In this document: in pieces, positions 17,617 through 26,746 of the stretch | Numbering within the stretch: position 1 is the first letter of the stretch | How the letters are laid out: each line of letters opens with the position of its first letter | From: SAR202 cluster bacterium | GTDB taxonomy: Bacteria > Chloroflexota > Dehalococcoidia > Lucifugimonadales > OSU-TB39 | Direction: 5' to 3' | DNA: 64,000 nt | Assembly: GCA_009392195.1 (NCBI GenBank) | Contig: VFGY01000016.1 | Span: forward strand, 1-64,000 | Notes under the pieces: model-generated | Database searches by the model: none | The model's input: the letters and a program-made list of their open reading frames with translations, nothing else | Told to the model about the DNA's origin: nothing | Translations under genes and position numbers: made by a program

Positions 17617-20112
17617 ATGACTAAATATGAAACATTAGATTTATCTGATATTTGTAATGTTGGTTTGAGTGAGGTTCCATTAAAACCTGCTTTTGGGCTT
17701 CAAGAATATAGAGGTATTCCGTTCATTATAGGTGGCGACTCTCAAGATGAATCGAATTTATTCTTGAAATTGGATTCCAATTCTGGTCCAGTTCGAATAA
17801 AGGTTAATAAAAAAGCATATCAAGTTATATTTGCACATAGGCTATTAGATTCAAAATTTATGAAAGATGGAAGTATAGGGTGTAATGCAGCTGAATACAA
17901 ATTTTTCATGAAAGATGGAAGTGAAAAATCTACCTTCATTAGAGAAAGATTTGAGATTTCATCGATATTGAAGGATGCAATCCCCGGTGTTCCTGGATCT
18001 CCATTTTCTGCCGTACCGGATTTGGATGACTCGTTGATGGATAGGTTTGAAGGTCCTTGGGATCAAATTGGAAGGCGACAAATGGAATCCTCACAAGCTA
18101 CTGTACGAGATTATTATTTGTGGAATTGGTGTAATGAATTATCAGATACAGAAATTGATTATATTGAAATGATACCAGGAGAATTACCTGTTTTAATAGC
18201 GGCAATCACCTTGTCGAAAGTGAATGAAAATCCTTTTGCACGTGTTGGGAAAAGACCGGTGAAGATTAGAGTGAATAGTAATGATCTGAAAGAAATTCCA
18301 GGTGAGACTTTGGAGATTGAGGTTGATACTGGTGTATCAACCTATCCTCATTCTTTACCTGAAGATTCTGCTGATAAATTTATCGAGGATAAATTCAAAG
18401 GATGGGGTGAACGTGAAAATTCTGTTTCCACTTCGTCTTATGTTGATATCGCGGCTACGAATTCAGCCGATATTAAAGTTAGGCAAAACGGAAACGAAAT
18501 TGGTTCTGCATCTTGGGGTAAATTGTTGAAAGATAAGACATCTAAATCTGACAAAGTAGACTTTAAACTTATAGAAGATGGGAAAAATTGGGTTCATGTT
18601 AAAGTTGTTGATGATGAAACTAACAAAATAGTTCCTTGCCGAGTGCATTTCAGATCTCCTGAAGGAGTCCCATACCAGCCACATGGTCACCATAATCAGG
18701 TTAATACCAATTTAGAAACTTGGCATATTGACATAGGCGGAGATGTGAGACTTGGTCGCGTTACATATGCATATATAGATGGAACCAGTCAGGGCTGGTT
18801 GCCCAGAGGAGAAGTAATTGTAGATATAGCAAGAGGCTTTGAATACGAGCCACTAAGAGTCAAAGAATTTATTAAGCCAGGCCAAAGGGAATTAAATTTG
18901 CGATTGAAAAGATGGACCAATATGAATAAAAAGAATTGGTATAGTGGAGATTCCCATGTACATTTTTTGGGGACACAAGGTGCACATACTGAATCTATGG
19001 GAGAAGATTTGAATGTTGTTAACCTCTTGCAATCACAATGGGGAAGTTTGTTCACTAATAAGGAGGATTTTACAGGACACCCTAGTGTTTCTCAAAATGG
19101 AGACAATATAGTATATGTATCCCAAGAGAATAGACAGCATTTTATGGGACACATGATATTGTGGGGGTTGAAAAAGGCTGTAATGCCTTGGTGTACCGAT
19201 GGTCCAGGGGAGGGAGATATTGGAGGAGCGATGGAGACTACCTTAAGCCATTGGGCTGATGAAGCTCACGAACAAGGTGCTTATGTTATTAGTCCTCACT
19301 TTCCTAATCCTAATGGAGAACCAGCAACATTGATTGCAACAGGTCGTTTAGATGGTATTGAGATGTTGAGACAAACTGAATATAACCACCAAGAATATTA
19401 CAGATATTTGAATTGTGGGTATAAGCTTCCGTTAGTAGGCGGGACAGATAAAATGGATAGTAATGTACCAGTTGGGTTATATCGTACATATGTACGTTTA
19501 GATGATGATCAGGAATTCACTTATAAGAATTGGTGTGAAAATGTGAAAAAAGGACGTACATTTTTGAGTGGTGGTCCGATTATAGACTTGAATGTTGAAG
19601 GAGCAGGAATTGGTGATGTGTTCCGTGTTTCTGGACCAGGTGAAATACAAATAAGTGCATATGCAGAGAGCATCATCCCGATAAATACGCTAGAGATTAT
19701 TTGTAACGGTAAGGTAGTAGCATCTGCCAACTCTACGTCAGGTGCACGCAGGCTTGAAATCAATGAGAAATTAAAAGTAGATTCCCATAGTTGGATTGCA
19801 GCTAGGGCTGGAGGCCCAAGTTATTTTGGTGATTTGAACCATATGGATGTATGGAATAGGGGTGTGTTTGCACATACTTCTCCAATATATATTGAATGTG
19901 GGGGTAAGTGGCAAATGTTTGATCGTCTTACTGCTGAATATATGTTGAACTTGATAAATGGCAGCATGACTTATATAAACAATCTTTCGACCCAGGATGA
20001 TCATAATAGAGTTACTCACCATCATCATTCCCATGATCATATGGAATTTTTGCAAAAGCCATTCAAAGAAGCACGCAAGCTTATATCAGAAAGAATTCGT
20101 AATAATATTTGA
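17617..20112 (+). CDS. Large CehA/McbA-like metallohydrolase (PHP-type motifs)
   Basis: An 831-residue protein. The N-terminal ~430 residues form beta-rich regions I cannot assign. From about 440 the CehA/McbA-type hydrolase signature appears: NWYSGDSHVHF (about 441-451), HFMGHM, then GAYVISPHFP (about 552-562) and LVGGTDKMDS (about 607-616), matching the metal-binding motifs of PHP-like phosphoesterases. The C-terminus has a His-rich run (HHHHSHDH near 800) that could bind metal. No signal peptide is seen, so it is probably cytoplasmic. CehA/McbA act on carbamate and aryl esters such as carbaryl, but the substrate here is unknown. It lies 62 bases after the dehydrogenase and 26 before the SDR, suggesting one catabolic operon. 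Confidence 0.7.
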   Translation: MTKYETLDLSDICNVGLSEVPLKPAFGLQEYRGIPFIIGGDSQDESNLFLKLDSNSGPVRIKVNKKAYQVIFAHRLLDSKFMKDGSIGCNAAEYKFFMKDGSEKSTFIRERFEISSILKDAIPGVPGSPFSAVPDLDDSLMDRFEGPWDQIGRRQMESSQATVRDYYLWNWCNELSDTEIDYIEMIPGELPVLIAAITLSKVNENPFARVGKRPVKIRVNSNDLKEIPGETLEIEVDTGVSTYPHSLPEDSADKFIEDKFKGWGERENSVSTSSYVDIAATNSADIKVRQNGNEIGSASWGKLLKDKTSKSDKVDFKLIEDGKNWVHVKVVDDETNKIVPCRVHFRSPEGVPYQPHGHHNQVNTNLETWHIDIGGDVRLGRVTYAYIDGTSQGWLPRGEVIVDIARGFEYEPLRVKEFIKPGQRELNLRLKRWTNMNKKNWYSGDSHVHFLGTQGAHTESMGEDLNVVNLLQSQWGSLFTNKEDFTGHPSVSQNGDNIVYVSQENRQHFMGHMILWGLKKAVMPWCTDGPGEGDIGGAMETTLSHWADEAHEQGAYVISPHFPNPNGEPATLIATGRLDGIEMLRQTEYNHQEYYRYLNCGYKLPLVGGTDKMDSNVPVGLYRTYVRLDDDQEFTYKNWCENVKKGRTFLSGGPIIDLNVEGAGIGDVFRVSGPGEIQISAYAESIIPINTLEIICNGKVVASANSTSGARRLEINEKLKVDSHSWIAARAGGPSYFGDLNHMDVWNRGVFAHTSPIYIECGGKWQMFDRLTAEYMLNLINGSMTYINNLSTQDDHNRVTHHHHSHDHMEFLQKPFKEARKLISERIRNNI

Positions 20113-20138
20113 ATTTGTATATTCTTTGGAGCTAAGAC

Positions 20139-20918
20139 ATGGAAAATATTAAATACGAATCTATAGCAGGAAAAAAAGTTGTTATAACTGGAGCAAGTGG
20201 TGGCATTGGGGAAGCATTGTCTACTATCTATGCTGAAAATGGAGCTAAGTTAATATTGACGGATATTTCCGCCAGACTGAAAATCGGTAATTATCCTGAT
20301 GGTGCTATATTAATACCTGGTGATTTGTCTAGTTTGGATAGCGTTGAAGATTTAGCAAAATGTGTATTGGATGAAGTTGGTAGTGTAGACATATTAATAA
20401 ACAATGCGGGACTACAAATAGTTACTCCTGTAGATGAATTTCCAGACAAAGAATGGCTCAAACTTATCCAAGTAATGCTAGTAGCTCCTTTTCAATTAAC
20501 AAAATATTTTTTGCCAGGAATGAAAAAGAATAAATGGGGTAGGATTATAAATATTTCATCTATCCATGGATTAGTTGCGAGCCCTTTCAAATCAGCGTAC
20601 GTAGCTGCTAAACACGGATTAGTTGGTTTTACAAAAACCGTTGCAACAGAAGTTGGAGAAGATGGTATCACTGCAAATTCTATATGCCCTGGATACGTTG
20701 ATACTCCTCTTTCGAGAGGCCAAATTAAATCGCAGTCTTTGGTACATGGTATTGATGAAGATGAAGTGATAAGCAAAATAATGTTGCAAAATGCTTCTAT
20801 TAAAGAACTTATAGATCCTTCTGAAATAGCTTCTTTAGCTTTATTTTTGTCTTCTGATTCAGCTAAATCTATAACCGGTTCAGCATATAGTATAGATGCC
20901 GGATGGACTGCCCGTTAA
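20139..20918 (+). CDS. Short-chain dehydrogenase/reductase
   Basis: A 259-residue classical SDR: TGASGGIGEALS (cofactor loop), ILINNAGLQ, IINISSIHG (Ser) and the YVAAKHG catalytic Tyr-Lys. An Asp after the second strand (LTDIS) suggests NAD preference. It resembles 3-hydroxybutyrate or 3-oxoacyl reductases, but the substrate is not determinable. GGAG precedes the ATG. It is the third gene of the dehydrogenase-hydrolase-SDR cluster and converges on acs. Confidence 0.9.
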   Translation: MENIKYESIAGKKVVITGASGGIGEALSTIYAENGAKLILTDISARLKIGNYPDGAILIPGDLSSLDSVEDLAKCVLDEVGSVDILINNAGLQIVTPVDEFPDKEWLKLIQVMLVAPFQLTKYFLPGMKKNKWGRIINISSIHGLVASPFKSAYVAAKHGLVGFTKTVATEVGEDGITANSICPGYVDTPLSRGQIKSQSLVHGIDEDEVISKIMLQNASIKELIDPSEIASLALFLSSDSAKSITGSAYSIDAGWTAR

Positions 20919-20948
20919 CGTAGTGGTTTTATGAGCCAGTAGTAATAT

Positions 20949-23063
20949 TTAGTTGTCCTCTCCGAATCTTTTAATTTCATCGATGATTTCTTGAGGTATA
21001 TCTTTTGGTACTTGGTTTAATTCAATTTTGGCTGATTGTACTTGTTGTTTGATTTTATCGACAACTTCTGGATTTGATAGGGTAGTTGTATCTCCCACTT
21101 CAACAAAATTAGAAATAGATGCAATAACTCTACGCATTATTTTGCCAGAACTAGTTTTAGGTAAATCAGTGGTTACCCAAACATGCGCTGGTCTAGCAAT
21201 AGGTCCTATATTGGTAGCTATTGCTTGTTTAACATCGTTTTCGATTGTTGTTTGTTTTTCGTAACCTGGCTTAAGAGAAACATACATTTCTGGGACCCTC
21301 CCTTTTAGGTCGTCAATTGCTGGAACTGCTGCGGCTTCTCCTATAGATGGTACAGTAAGAGCTGCTGATTCAAGCTCCTTTGTTCCAAGTCGATGTCCTG
21401 CTACGTTGATAACGTCATCTAAGCGTCCAACTATTCTGAAATAACCGTCGGATGATTGAGTTGCACCATCACCGGTTACGTATGGCCAATCTCGCCAGTC
21501 TTTACTTTCGGGTTTGGCGTATTTTTTGAAATAAGTGTTTATAAATCTTTCAGGGTCTTTCCAAATTGTTTGCATGCGACCTGGCCATGGATTACTTATA
21601 CAGATATTGCCAGCACTACCACTGCCTGGTTCAATTACATTACCGTTTTCGTCAAGAATGACAGGAAAAATCCCTAATGTACCAGGTCCACAACTCCCTG
21701 GTTTCATTGGTTCAGTTCCAGGTAATGTGGCGCCGATGAAACCACCTGTTTCGGTTTGCCAATATGTGTCTACGATTACCGCTTTTCCTCTACCTACAAC
21801 TTCGTAATACCAACGCCACACTTCAGGTTCTATTGGTTCACCTACTGTGGTCATATGTTTGAAATTATAGTTATACTTAGCGGGTTCATCTGGCCCTGCT
21901 TTTCTTAACATTCTGATTGTTGTTGGAGCTGTGTGAAATATATTTACACCCAGTCTTTCCGCGATTCTCCATGGTCTTCCTGCATCAGGGAAAGTTGGGA
22001 CACCTTCATACATCACACTTGTTGCTCCTATCGAAAGAGGCCCATAAACTATATATGAATGGCCTGTAATCCATCCTATATCTGCAAAACACCAATATAT
22101 GTCATCTGGGTGTATATCCTGGTAATATTTTGATGTTGCTGCTGCGTATGATAAATAACCGCCTGTGCTATGTTGTATTCCTTTTGGTTTTGCAGTAGTC
22201 CCACTGGTATACATCAAAAATAATGGAGAATCGGACGACATTGATTCAGGTGGGGTTGTTTTACCCTCATATGATTCTAATAATTCATTGACTGAATAAT
22301 CTCTGCCTTGAATCATTGGTGAAGATGATGAGTATTTATTTGGATATCGTTGCCAAATTAAAACTTTTTCAACATCTGTCCCATTAGAACTCGCTTGTTC
22401 TACAGCTTCATCAGCTTTAACCTTATGGTCCAATAATTTGCCGTTACGATTGTAAGAATCTGCTGTAATTAAAATGTTACTTTCTGAATCTATAATCCTA
22501 TCACCACATGCGGTTCCGCTGAATCCTCCGAATACTTGACTATGGATAACTCCCAGTCGAGCACATGCGAGCATGGTAATTGGTAATTCTGGAATCATTG
22601 GCATATGGAGTGTTACTCTATCTCCAGGTTTTAATCCACAGAATTCTTTTAACAAAGTAGCAAATTCATTTACTTTTACAAATAACTCTGAGTATGTAAT
22701 TACTCGGTCAGGCTCGTTTTCTTGTTCAGATACCCATATAATAGCTGCTTTATCTGCATAATCAGATAAATGCCTATCGACACAGTTATAAGAAGCGTTT
22801 AGTTTCCCACCAACGAACCAATTGTAAAATGGAGGGTTGGAACTGTCTAATATTTGGTCCCATTCTTTATCCCAGGTTATTAGGTCGGAATATTGTTTGA
22901 AACATTCTGGGAATTTATCAATTGTGAAATTTGATTTTATGTTTTTGTCATTGATGTTTGCTTGATTAGCAAACTCATCAGAAGGATAAATTAACTCTTC
23001 TTCTCGCCAATGGGATGCTATTTCTGATTCGTTTGCGTTAGCTTTGTTTGTATCTTTAGTCAT
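20949..23063 (-). CDS. acs: Acetyl-CoA synthetase (AMP-forming)
   Basis: A 704-residue adenylate-forming enzyme making acetyl-CoA from acetate, ATP and CoA. The AMP-binding P-loop LFLMYTSGTTAKPKG, IYWCFADIGWITGHSYIVYG, the DTYWQTETGG motif and the C-terminal KTSSGKIMRR with the catalytic (and acetylatable) Lys are all present. The N-terminal Acs-specific region includes PPFYNWFVGGKLNASYNCVD. It is slightly longer than usual (about 650) because of a polar N-terminal extension of about 40 residues. AAAGG precedes the ATG. It could supply acetyl-CoA from acetate released by the neighbouring catabolic genes. Confidence 0.95.
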   Translation of the reverse strand: MTKDTNKANANESEIASHWREEELIYPSDEFANQANINDKNIKSNFTIDKFPECFKQYSDLITWDKEWDQILDSSNPPFYNWFVGGKLNASYNCVDRHLSDYADKAAIIWVSEQENEPDRVITYSELFVKVNEFATLLKEFCGLKPGDRVTLHMPMIPELPITMLACARLGVIHSQVFGGFSGTACGDRIIDSESNILITADSYNRNGKLLDHKVKADEAVEQASSNGTDVEKVLIWQRYPNKYSSSSPMIQGRDYSVNELLESYEGKTTPPESMSSDSPLFLMYTSGTTAKPKGIQHSTGGYLSYAAATSKYYQDIHPDDIYWCFADIGWITGHSYIVYGPLSIGATSVMYEGVPTFPDAGRPWRIAERLGVNIFHTAPTTIRMLRKAGPDEPAKYNYNFKHMTTVGEPIEPEVWRWYYEVVGRGKAVIVDTYWQTETGGFIGATLPGTEPMKPGSCGPGTLGIFPVILDENGNVIEPGSGSAGNICISNPWPGRMQTIWKDPERFINTYFKKYAKPESKDWRDWPYVTGDGATQSSDGYFRIVGRLDDVINVAGHRLGTKELESAALTVPSIGEAAAVPAIDDLKGRVPEMYVSLKPGYEKQTTIENDVKQAIATNIGPIARPAHVWVTTDLPKTSSGKIMRRVIASISNFVEVGDTTTLSNPEVVDKIKQQVQSAKIELNQVPKDIPQEIIDEIKRFGEDN

Positions 23064-23309
23064 TTTTAAACCTTTTATATTTATTTGGTTATCAAATAAT
23101 TTGTCCTGATCTGAGCGTTGCTATTATACAATAATAAATTTTGTAATAAAATGGATACCTTTAAGATTATAAATAATGGTGTTAAGGAACGATCGGTGGC
23201 AATGTGCTTAATATAAAACTTCTATGCTATGTTAATTTGTTAAGTTCAAAAATGCTTGGAAGTGGTATAATTTTCAGCAAATCTATTAGGATTAAAAGAG
23301 GTATATAAA

Positions 23310-23561
23310 CTGAAAATAAAAGTTATGGTTTTTGCTAAATTTAAAGAGGTTGCAAATACCGGGGATTTTGAATTACACCTTCCATTGGGTACGAATGTGG
23401 GGAAAGCGATTACTGAAATCTGTTTGAAATACCCCAGTTTAAACTTAGAAGATGCAAAATTTTTGATTGCGGTCAATTATGATTATGCTGATTACGATAA
23501 AGTATTACAAGATGGTGATGAAATTGCCTTAATACCTCCTGTAAGTGGTGGTTGGGCATAA
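23310..23561 (+). CDS. moaD: Molybdopterin synthase sulfur-carrier subunit MoaD, CTG start
   Basis: An 83-residue ubiquitin-fold protein that carries the thiocarboxylate sulfur for molybdopterin. The family N-terminus MKIKVMVFAKFKEVA is obtained only if translation starts at CTG 23310, which has AAAGAGGT 7 bases upstream; the first ATG (23325) is 22 bases from that site and cuts five conserved residues. The C-terminus is PPVSGG followed by Trp-Ala before the stop, whereas MoaD normally ends exactly at Gly-Gly, the residue that is adenylated and thiolated. Processing of the last two residues, or a changed mechanism, would be needed. moaE follows after 27 bases. Confidence 0.85.
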   Translation: MKIKVMVFAKFKEVANTGDFELHLPLGTNVGKAITEICLKYPSLNLEDAKFLIAVNYDYADYDKVLQDGDEIALIPPVSGGWA

Positions 23562-23588
23562 AATTCAAGGTAAATGTAAAGTTCAATA

Positions 23589-24011
23589 ATGATAATAATA
23601 ACTGAAGATCAATTGGATATTCAAAGTTTCACAGACTATGTCGTTGGTGATGAAAATGGTGCGATTAACACTTTTTTGGGAGTTACTAGGAATGTTACTG
23701 ATGGTAAAGCAGTGCTGAAGCTAGAATACGAATGTTACTTGCCGATGGCGCAAAAAACATTGGAACAAATAAGGGATGAGGCGATTGTGAAATGGGAGGT
23801 AAGTTCTGTTTCTATAGGACATAGAATAGGCACTTTGGATATAGGGGAAATAAGTTTGGTAGTAGCTGTATCTGGTCCACACAGAGCAGATGTTTTTAAG
23901 GTCTGCCAATATATTGTTGATAGAATAAAAGAAATTGTTCCCATATGGAAAAAAGAGTTTTTTGAAGACGGAGCAATATGGGTTGAATCTCCGGGCTGTG
24001 AACCTCAATAA
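23589..24011 (+). CDS. moaE: Molybdopterin synthase catalytic subunit MoaE
   Basis: A 140-residue large subunit that converts cyclic pyranopterin to molybdopterin with MoaD-thiocarboxylate. Visible are GAINTFLGVTRNV (early conserved Arg), LEYECYLPMA, IGHRIGTLDIGEISLVVAVS, PHRADVF and the catalytic Lys region VPIWKKEFF. Length is normal. No clear Shine-Dalgarno is seen, but it follows moaD closely. Other moa genes are absent from the window. Confidence 0.95.
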   Translation: MIIITEDQLDIQSFTDYVVGDENGAINTFLGVTRNVTDGKAVLKLEYECYLPMAQKTLEQIRDEAIVKWEVSSVSIGHRIGTLDIGEISLVVAVSGPHRADVFKVCQYIVDRIKEIVPIWKKEFFEDGAIWVESPGCEPQ

Positions 24012-24084
24012 GCTGAAAAGTATATGATAAAATATTTCAGATGATGAAATTTGTTGATTCTATATTTAAATAGAATAGTATTTT

Positions 24085-24173
24085 GGAGGGATCGCATAGT
24101 GGTCTAGTGCGGGCGCCTGCTAAGCGCTTAGGGGGAGAGATCCCTCTCACGGGTTCGAATCCCGTTCCCTCCG
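24085..24173 (+). tRNA. tRNA-Ser (anticodon GCT)
   Basis: The acceptor GGAGGGA (24085-24091) pairs with TCCCTCC (24166-24172). The anticodon stem GGCGC/GCGCT encloses loop CTGCTAA with GCT at positions 34-36. A long variable arm (GGGGGAGAGATCCCTC region) marks a class II tRNA, and the T-arm is ACGGG-TTCGAAT-CCCGT. The 3' CCA is not encoded: CCG follows the discriminator G. Confidence 0.96.
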
Positions 24174-24217
24174 CCGGTTTTTATTTTTTTGAACAGGATT
24201 GTAATAGGGAAATCTAA

Positions 24218-25510
24218 ATGGATACATACAATATTTGGACAATTGGATGCCAAATGAACAAAGCCGATTCAGAACGCCTTGGTAGCGCACTTGATCAAAT
24301 GAGTTTGTCTTTGGTTCACTCTCCTGAACAAGCCGATGTTGTTGTTGTTAATAGCTGTGTTGTAAGGAAAAGTGCAGAAGATAAAGTTACCGGAATGCTT
24401 GCGAAACTGAATGGTTTCAAAAAAAATAACCCTAGCCAAGTTATTGCTTTGATGGGGTGTATGGTTGGTCCAAAGCAAGACAAATTGCAAAAACAATTTC
24501 CTTTTGTTGATGTGTTTATGAGACCGCAAGAATATGATCCTCTATTACAATTGATAGGTGTGAAAACAGGGATAGATCCAGATGGATGTGTAGGAGATTT
24601 GACCGCTACTCCTGGTGTGACTGCTTTTATACCTATAATTCATGGCTGCGATAAATTTTGTTCTTTTTGCATAATTCCATATAGGAGAGGAAGAGAAGTC
24701 AGCAGGACTATAACCGATATAGTTAGAGAAACAGAACTTCTTGTTGCGCGGGGAGTTAAAGAGATTACTCTACTTGGTCAGAATGTTGATTCATATGGGC
24801 ATGACTTTGATGAAAAGAGAGACCTAGCAGATTTATTGATTGCTTTAAACGATGTTAAGGATTTAAAGAGGATTAGGTTCTTAACTTCTCATCCTAATGA
24901 TATGAGTGACCGCATAATCGATACTGTTGCTCAACTAGATAAGGTATGTGAACATATCAATTTGCCCTTCCAAGCTGGTGACGACGATGTTCTAGAGAAG
25001 ATGAGAAGAGGATATACCAATAAGGAGTATAGGTTATTAGTGGATAAGATAAGAGATAGAATACCTAATGTGTCGATGGGTACTGACTTAATTGTTGGAT
25101 TTTCAGGTGAAACTCCCGAACAGTTTCAAAAGAGTGTTGAAATGTTAGAAGACATCAAGTTTGATAAGGTTCATTCAGCTTCTTATTCTGTTAGAGAAGG
25201 TACTATTGCATTTAGAACATTACCGGATGATGTGCCAGTAGAGGAGAAGAAAGCTAGGTTGAAAACAATAGATGACCTTCAAAAAGATATACAAAGTGAT
25301 TTAAATGCTAAGTTGAATGGTACTTTGCAAGAAGTTTTAATTGAAAAAATAACAGATGATATATTTGAAGGAAGAACTAAGAATGATAAGATAGTACGTG
25401 TGAGTGGTACTGCCACTACTATTGGAGAAATTATAGAAGTAAAAATACAAAAAGCTGGCCCATGGAGCTTGTCTGGTCTTACTGTTGACCGACTTGAAGT
25501 ATTGATATAG
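24218..25510 (+). CDS. miaB: tRNA-2-methylthio-N6-isopentenyladenosine synthase MiaB
   Basis: A 430-residue radical-SAM methylthiotransferase acting on tRNA A37. The N-terminal UPF0004 domain has conserved Cys in TIGCQMN, VNSCVVR and LMGCMVG. The radical-SAM cluster is CDKFCSFC, and a C-terminal TRAM domain follows (LIEKITDDIFEGRTKNDKIV). It begins 44 bases after tRNA-Ser. miaA is not nearby. nadA follows after 10 bases, so they are probably co-transcribed. Confidence 0.94.
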   Translation: MDTYNIWTIGCQMNKADSERLGSALDQMSLSLVHSPEQADVVVVNSCVVRKSAEDKVTGMLAKLNGFKKNNPSQVIALMGCMVGPKQDKLQKQFPFVDVFMRPQEYDPLLQLIGVKTGIDPDGCVGDLTATPGVTAFIPIIHGCDKFCSFCIIPYRRGREVSRTITDIVRETELLVARGVKEITLLGQNVDSYGHDFDEKRDLADLLIALNDVKDLKRIRFLTSHPNDMSDRIIDTVAQLDKVCEHINLPFQAGDDDVLEKMRRGYTNKEYRLLVDKIRDRIPNVSMGTDLIVGFSGETPEQFQKSVEMLEDIKFDKVHSASYSVREGTIAFRTLPDDVPVEEKKARLKTIDDLQKDIQSDLNAKLNGTLQEVLIEKITDDIFEGRTKNDKIVRVSGTATTIGEIIEVKIQKAGPWSLSGLTVDRLEVLI

Positions 25511-25520
25511 AGGTAATTTT

Positions 25521-26726
25521 TTGGCTACACAAACTAAAATGCCTGTTGTACCTATAACTGAATTAGAGCAATCTGCTTTTTGTCAGACTGAAGAAGATTT
25601 AGAATCTAAATCCTTAATTGAAGAATTTGCTGTGGGAGTTAAATGGCAACGTATTCCAAAAAAATATCTTGGTTTGTCTCCTAAACTTCTTGCTGGAAGA
25701 ATACAAAGTGCCAAAAAGTTACTTGGCCAAAAAGTTGTGATTTTAGGTCATCATTATCAAAGGGATGAAGTAATACAGTTCGCAGATTACACTGGAGATT
25801 CATTTAAATTATCTGAATATGCTGCATCTCAAACTGATGCTGAGCATATAATTTTTTGCGGTGTTCATTTTATGGCTGAAACTGCAGATATTTTAACTGA
25901 TAATTCTCAAAATGTGATTTTGCCGAATATGACGGCCGGATGTTCAATGGCGGATATGGCGATAACTGACGATGTTCTTGATTGTTGGGATGATTTGAAT
26001 TCTGTATTGAAAAGACAAATTGTCACTCCTATTACTTATATGAATTCAACTGCTGATATTAAATCATTATGTGGCGAAAACGACGGGGTTGTTTGTACTT
26101 CCTCTAACGCAAAAAAAACATTTGAATGGGCTTTAAAAAAACAAGGAAAGATTTTATTTTTGCCTGACCAACATCTTGGTAGAAACACAGCATCTAGAAT
26201 GGGTGTTTCTAATGACGAAATGATAGTTTGGGATCCATTTAAGCCTTTGGGTGGAAATAGTGAAGAAGATATAAATAAATCAAAAATAATATTATGGAAA
26301 GGTCATTGTTCAGTACATACCCGATTTACCTTAAAACAGATAAATAGCGCTAGAGATAAACATAATGACGTTAAAGTAATTGTTCATCCTGAGTGTACTC
26401 CCGATGTAGTCGATAATGCAGATCTTTATGGTTCTACCGAATTCATTATAAATGAAGTTGTAAATGCTAAGCCTGGTAGCACATGGGCGATAGGTACAGA
26501 AATAAATTTAGTGAATAGATTAGCTAAAGAAAATCAGGATAAAAATATATTCTGTTTAGATTCAATTGTATGTCCATGCGCTACTATGTACAGAATTCAT
26601 CCTGCTTATTTATTATGGATGTTAGAAAATTTGGTGGAAAATAATCCTACTAATGTTGTAAAAGTGGCTTCCAAAACCAAGGAAAACGCAAGGAAAGCTT
26701 TAGATTTGATGCTTTCATTAAGTTAA
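25521..26726 (+). CDS. nadA: Quinolinate synthase A
   Basis: A 401-residue 4Fe-4S enzyme condensing iminoaspartate with dihydroxyacetone phosphate. It shows VVILGHHYQRDEVIQFADYTGDS, FCGVHFMAETADIL, NMTAGCSMADMA, VHPECTPDVVD and DSIVCPCATMYRIHP, which supply the cluster Cys. It is the long NadA type with an N-terminal extension. TTG start with TAGAGGT 6 bases upstream. nadC follows; nadB is not in the window. Confidence 0.95.
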   Translation: MATQTKMPVVPITELEQSAFCQTEEDLESKSLIEEFAVGVKWQRIPKKYLGLSPKLLAGRIQSAKKLLGQKVVILGHHYQRDEVIQFADYTGDSFKLSEYAASQTDAEHIIFCGVHFMAETADILTDNSQNVILPNMTAGCSMADMAITDDVLDCWDDLNSVLKRQIVTPITYMNSTADIKSLCGENDGVVCTSSNAKKTFEWALKKQGKILFLPDQHLGRNTASRMGVSNDEMIVWDPFKPLGGNSEEDINKSKIILWKGHCSVHTRFTLKQINSARDKHNDVKVIVHPECTPDVVDNADLYGSTEFIINEVVNAKPGSTWAIGTEINLVNRLAKENQDKNIFCLDSIVCPCATMYRIHPAYLLWMLENLVENNPTNVVKVASKTKENARKALDLMLSLS

Positions 26727-26746
26727 GGTCATCGGTCGTACTTGCT

